A stretch of DNA of 64,000 bases, from contig JADJCM010000001.1 of the NCBI GenBank assembly GCA_016703225.1, forward strand, positions 310,001 to 374,000, written 5' to 3'. Origin of the DNA: Lysobacterales bacterium. Its GTDB lineage: Bacteria > Pseudomonadota > Gammaproteobacteria > Xanthomonadales > Ahniellaceae. Both the position numbers and the translations under genes were made by a program. The notes beneath the pieces were generated by a model. That model had not been told where the DNA came from, did not search any database, and worked only from the letters and a program-made list of their open reading frames with translations. Every line of letters begins with the position of its first letter. Position 1 is the stretch's first letter. Below are positions 63,601 through 64,000 of this stretch, in pieces.

Positions 63601-64000
63601 TATGTGCGCGAGGTGGACTACTGCTCGGGCGCGGCGATCGCGATCGCGCGCGCGCTGTTCGTGCAGCTCGGTGGCTTCGACCTGCGCTATGCCCCGGCCT
63701 ACTACGAAGACACCGACCTCGCCTTCCAGGTGCGCGCGGCCGGCTTGCGTGTGCTCTACCAGCCGGCTGCCACCGTGTTCCATTTCGAGGGCATCACCGC
63801 CGGCACCGATACCGCCAGCGGCATCAAGCAGTACCAGGTGCTCAACCAGGCCAAGTTCGTCGAGCGCTGGGCCGACGCGCTCACACGTCAGCCCAAGCCC
63901 GGAACGCCGATCACGCTGGCGCGCGAACATCGCGTGGCCCAGCGCGTGCTGATCGTGGACGCGACCACGCCGCACCCGGACGAGGACTCCGGCTCGGTGC
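60649..64000 (+). CDS. large multidomain glycosyltransferase (GT4 plus GT2), partial
   Basis: At least 1117 residues, open to the window end. An N-terminal region of unclear fold (about 1-195, starting PLCVAVLGQPAEAWLGSLL) is followed by a GT4-like module, HVLHGWGGGVERFARDLA to VVLGRLNGGKGQHLLRA and ATVAESFSYTLSELRALG. A coiled coil (about 620-750, ERERDALRRSDTEKERELL) leads to a GT2 module: IIIPVYNKWSYTEACLRSL, VDDGSADET, LNNDT and YYEDTDLAFQVRAAG. A third domain is starting at VLIVDATTPHPDEDSGSV. Such stacks build surface polysaccharide or glycoprotein. The start is uncertain between GTG 60649 and GTG 60631. The 3' end is missing. Confidence 0.85.
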   Translation, partial: MTPARPLCVAVLGQPAEAWLGSLLAQLPPDIELVVLDAQAAVADTCDAGQTTLRIVANAPLPPFAMRRLLEAARACEAFDLIVAADVAEPALNPLPEAQDFSGDAIALDATLWLLGSRCVRPCDSAHATLAWVGPEAAERTRRGQPLRSGVLDSLFVAAAGATLRGAVAPSDRRHARAETALAELRARIAQAPSLPSCWPGIDGKPVLLHVLHGWGGGVERFARDLADGDRQRSHLALVARGQFGRRCYGEALELVLLRDDHLHRLARHELAAPIADTALEHAQWRDVFSQVCATFGVSQVIVSSLIGHALDALDSGLPTEIVCHDYYPLWPVLHADFGDADARFDAGALADALRRARDAEFPFGNREPRHWTLLRQRYIELVRTHSIALVAPSQGVRANWLRIAPELATSRFEVIGHGLCGFAGGVLPKPPLRERLRLVVLGRLNGGKGQHLLRAALDAGLREHAELFLVGCGHTGHEFFGERDVHVLLDYAREELPQLLARIAPDAALLPATVAESFSYTLSELRALGVPVIATRLGAFAERIEHERDGLLVAPEAAALVALAAELRDDPGALAAVREHLAAAPAAASIADMASAHRALLAPGSGTTHWRVALESTSATLAARALDAERERDALRRSDTEKERELLARADWAHDIERQRQRAAVQHAAVASELHGQITKLRHEFEERSAWALELNAETTRLGSELAAAHDRNAQAQQEWSQAAAHFHREIARLEGDKSELLNSLSWRLTKPLRFVRRGLGNARVRLGYLARRALGLPPRLLRSLRTRGLKGTLERARNIAGDAPVLPTPELLAAPAAGSSFVAFALPRAPAPRASIIIPVYNKWSYTEACLRSLAKEAQQSGFEVIVVDDGSADETAERLAQIEGIIAHRNERNLGFVGSCNAGAAQAQGEYLVFLNNDTQVAPNWLDALLDTFDRHPRVGLAGAKLVYPDGRLQEAGGVVFSDGSGWNYGRFGDPRDPAYNYVREVDYCSGAAIAIARALFVQLGGFDLRYAPAYYEDTDLAFQVRAAGLRVLYQPAATVFHFEGITAGTDTASGIKQYQVLNQAKFVERWADALTRQPKPGTPITLAREHRVAQRVLIVDATTPHPDEDSGSV

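Noticed and set aside
61879..63975. Minus-strand open frame of 698 codons
   Set aside because: Antisense to the multidomain glycosyltransferase, whose motifs (GT4, GT2) are unambiguous on the plus strand.
1..64000. CRISPR arrays, tRNA or rRNA genes, transposases, integrases
   Set aside because: None could be supported: no regularly spaced repeats with spacers, no cloverleaf-like arms with conserved T-loop, and no DDE or tyrosine-recombinase motifs seen.

Overview
The window is high-GC DNA, densely packed on both strands, from a free-living gammaproteobacterium. The best guess is Xanthomonadales/Lysobacterales (Rhodanobacteraceae-like). This rests on the pcm-like/tolC pair, an H-NS-family protein with a GC-rich DNA-binding core, RimI next to a HolD-like protein, an EtfAB/ETF-QO system, a XamI-type restriction system and many secreted beta-propeller proteins. 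No rRNA, tRNA, CRISPR array, phage or transposase gene was seen. No gap between genes exceeds 300 bases.

Region by region. 0.16-1.06 kb: a cation diffusion facilitator. 1.16-4.4 kb: an AT-richer three-gene island (HEPN-like, ParA-like, P-loop ATPase); the first two genes carry four frameshifts between them. 4.6-8.2 kb: a minus-strand block with a SET-domain protein, a Slp-like lipoprotein, RlmJ, a PAP2 phosphatase and a GT4 glycosyltransferase. 8.4-12.1 kb: a lipase-like lipoprotein and an M1 aminopeptidase, then a bidirectional terminator facing tolC and a PCMT-family gene. 14.4-17.0 kb: MlaD, a PqiC-like lipoprotein, a HolD-like protein and RimI. 18.2 kb: an H-NS-family gene behind a perfect CRP/Clp palindrome.

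18.6-22.7 kb holds what I consider the most interesting locus. It is a minus-strand operon of an asparagine-synthetase-type lasso cyclase, a 54-residue precursor too short to be called automatically, and an HPr-kinase-like protein, followed closely by a ThrE-type exporter. The precursor matches the lasso leader consensus YxxPxLxxxGxxxxxT exactly and has a Gly1...Glu8 core. No leader peptidase or RRE gene is nearby.

22.8-24.4 kb encodes ETF-QO; its partners EtfB and EtfA are at 48-49.7 kb. 24.4-42.1 kb is a secreted/surface block: a C25 (gingipain-type) peptidase, three tandem Asp-box beta-propeller paralogues of about 1000 residues, a Hanks-type kinase with TPRs, and a MopE-like CDGxDNDCDG repeat protein. 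44.1-47.1 kb is a XamI-type restriction-modification unit bounded by 115-bp direct copies of the 3' end of a RIO kinase gene, a long target duplication. 49.7-64 kb is mostly housekeeping: GAPDH, a DUF2333 protein, TilS, XseB, IspA, a shortened MgtE, a DinG/YoaA helicase, a TPR lipoprotein and PBP1b, and then the start of a very large multidomain glycosyltransferase that runs off the end.
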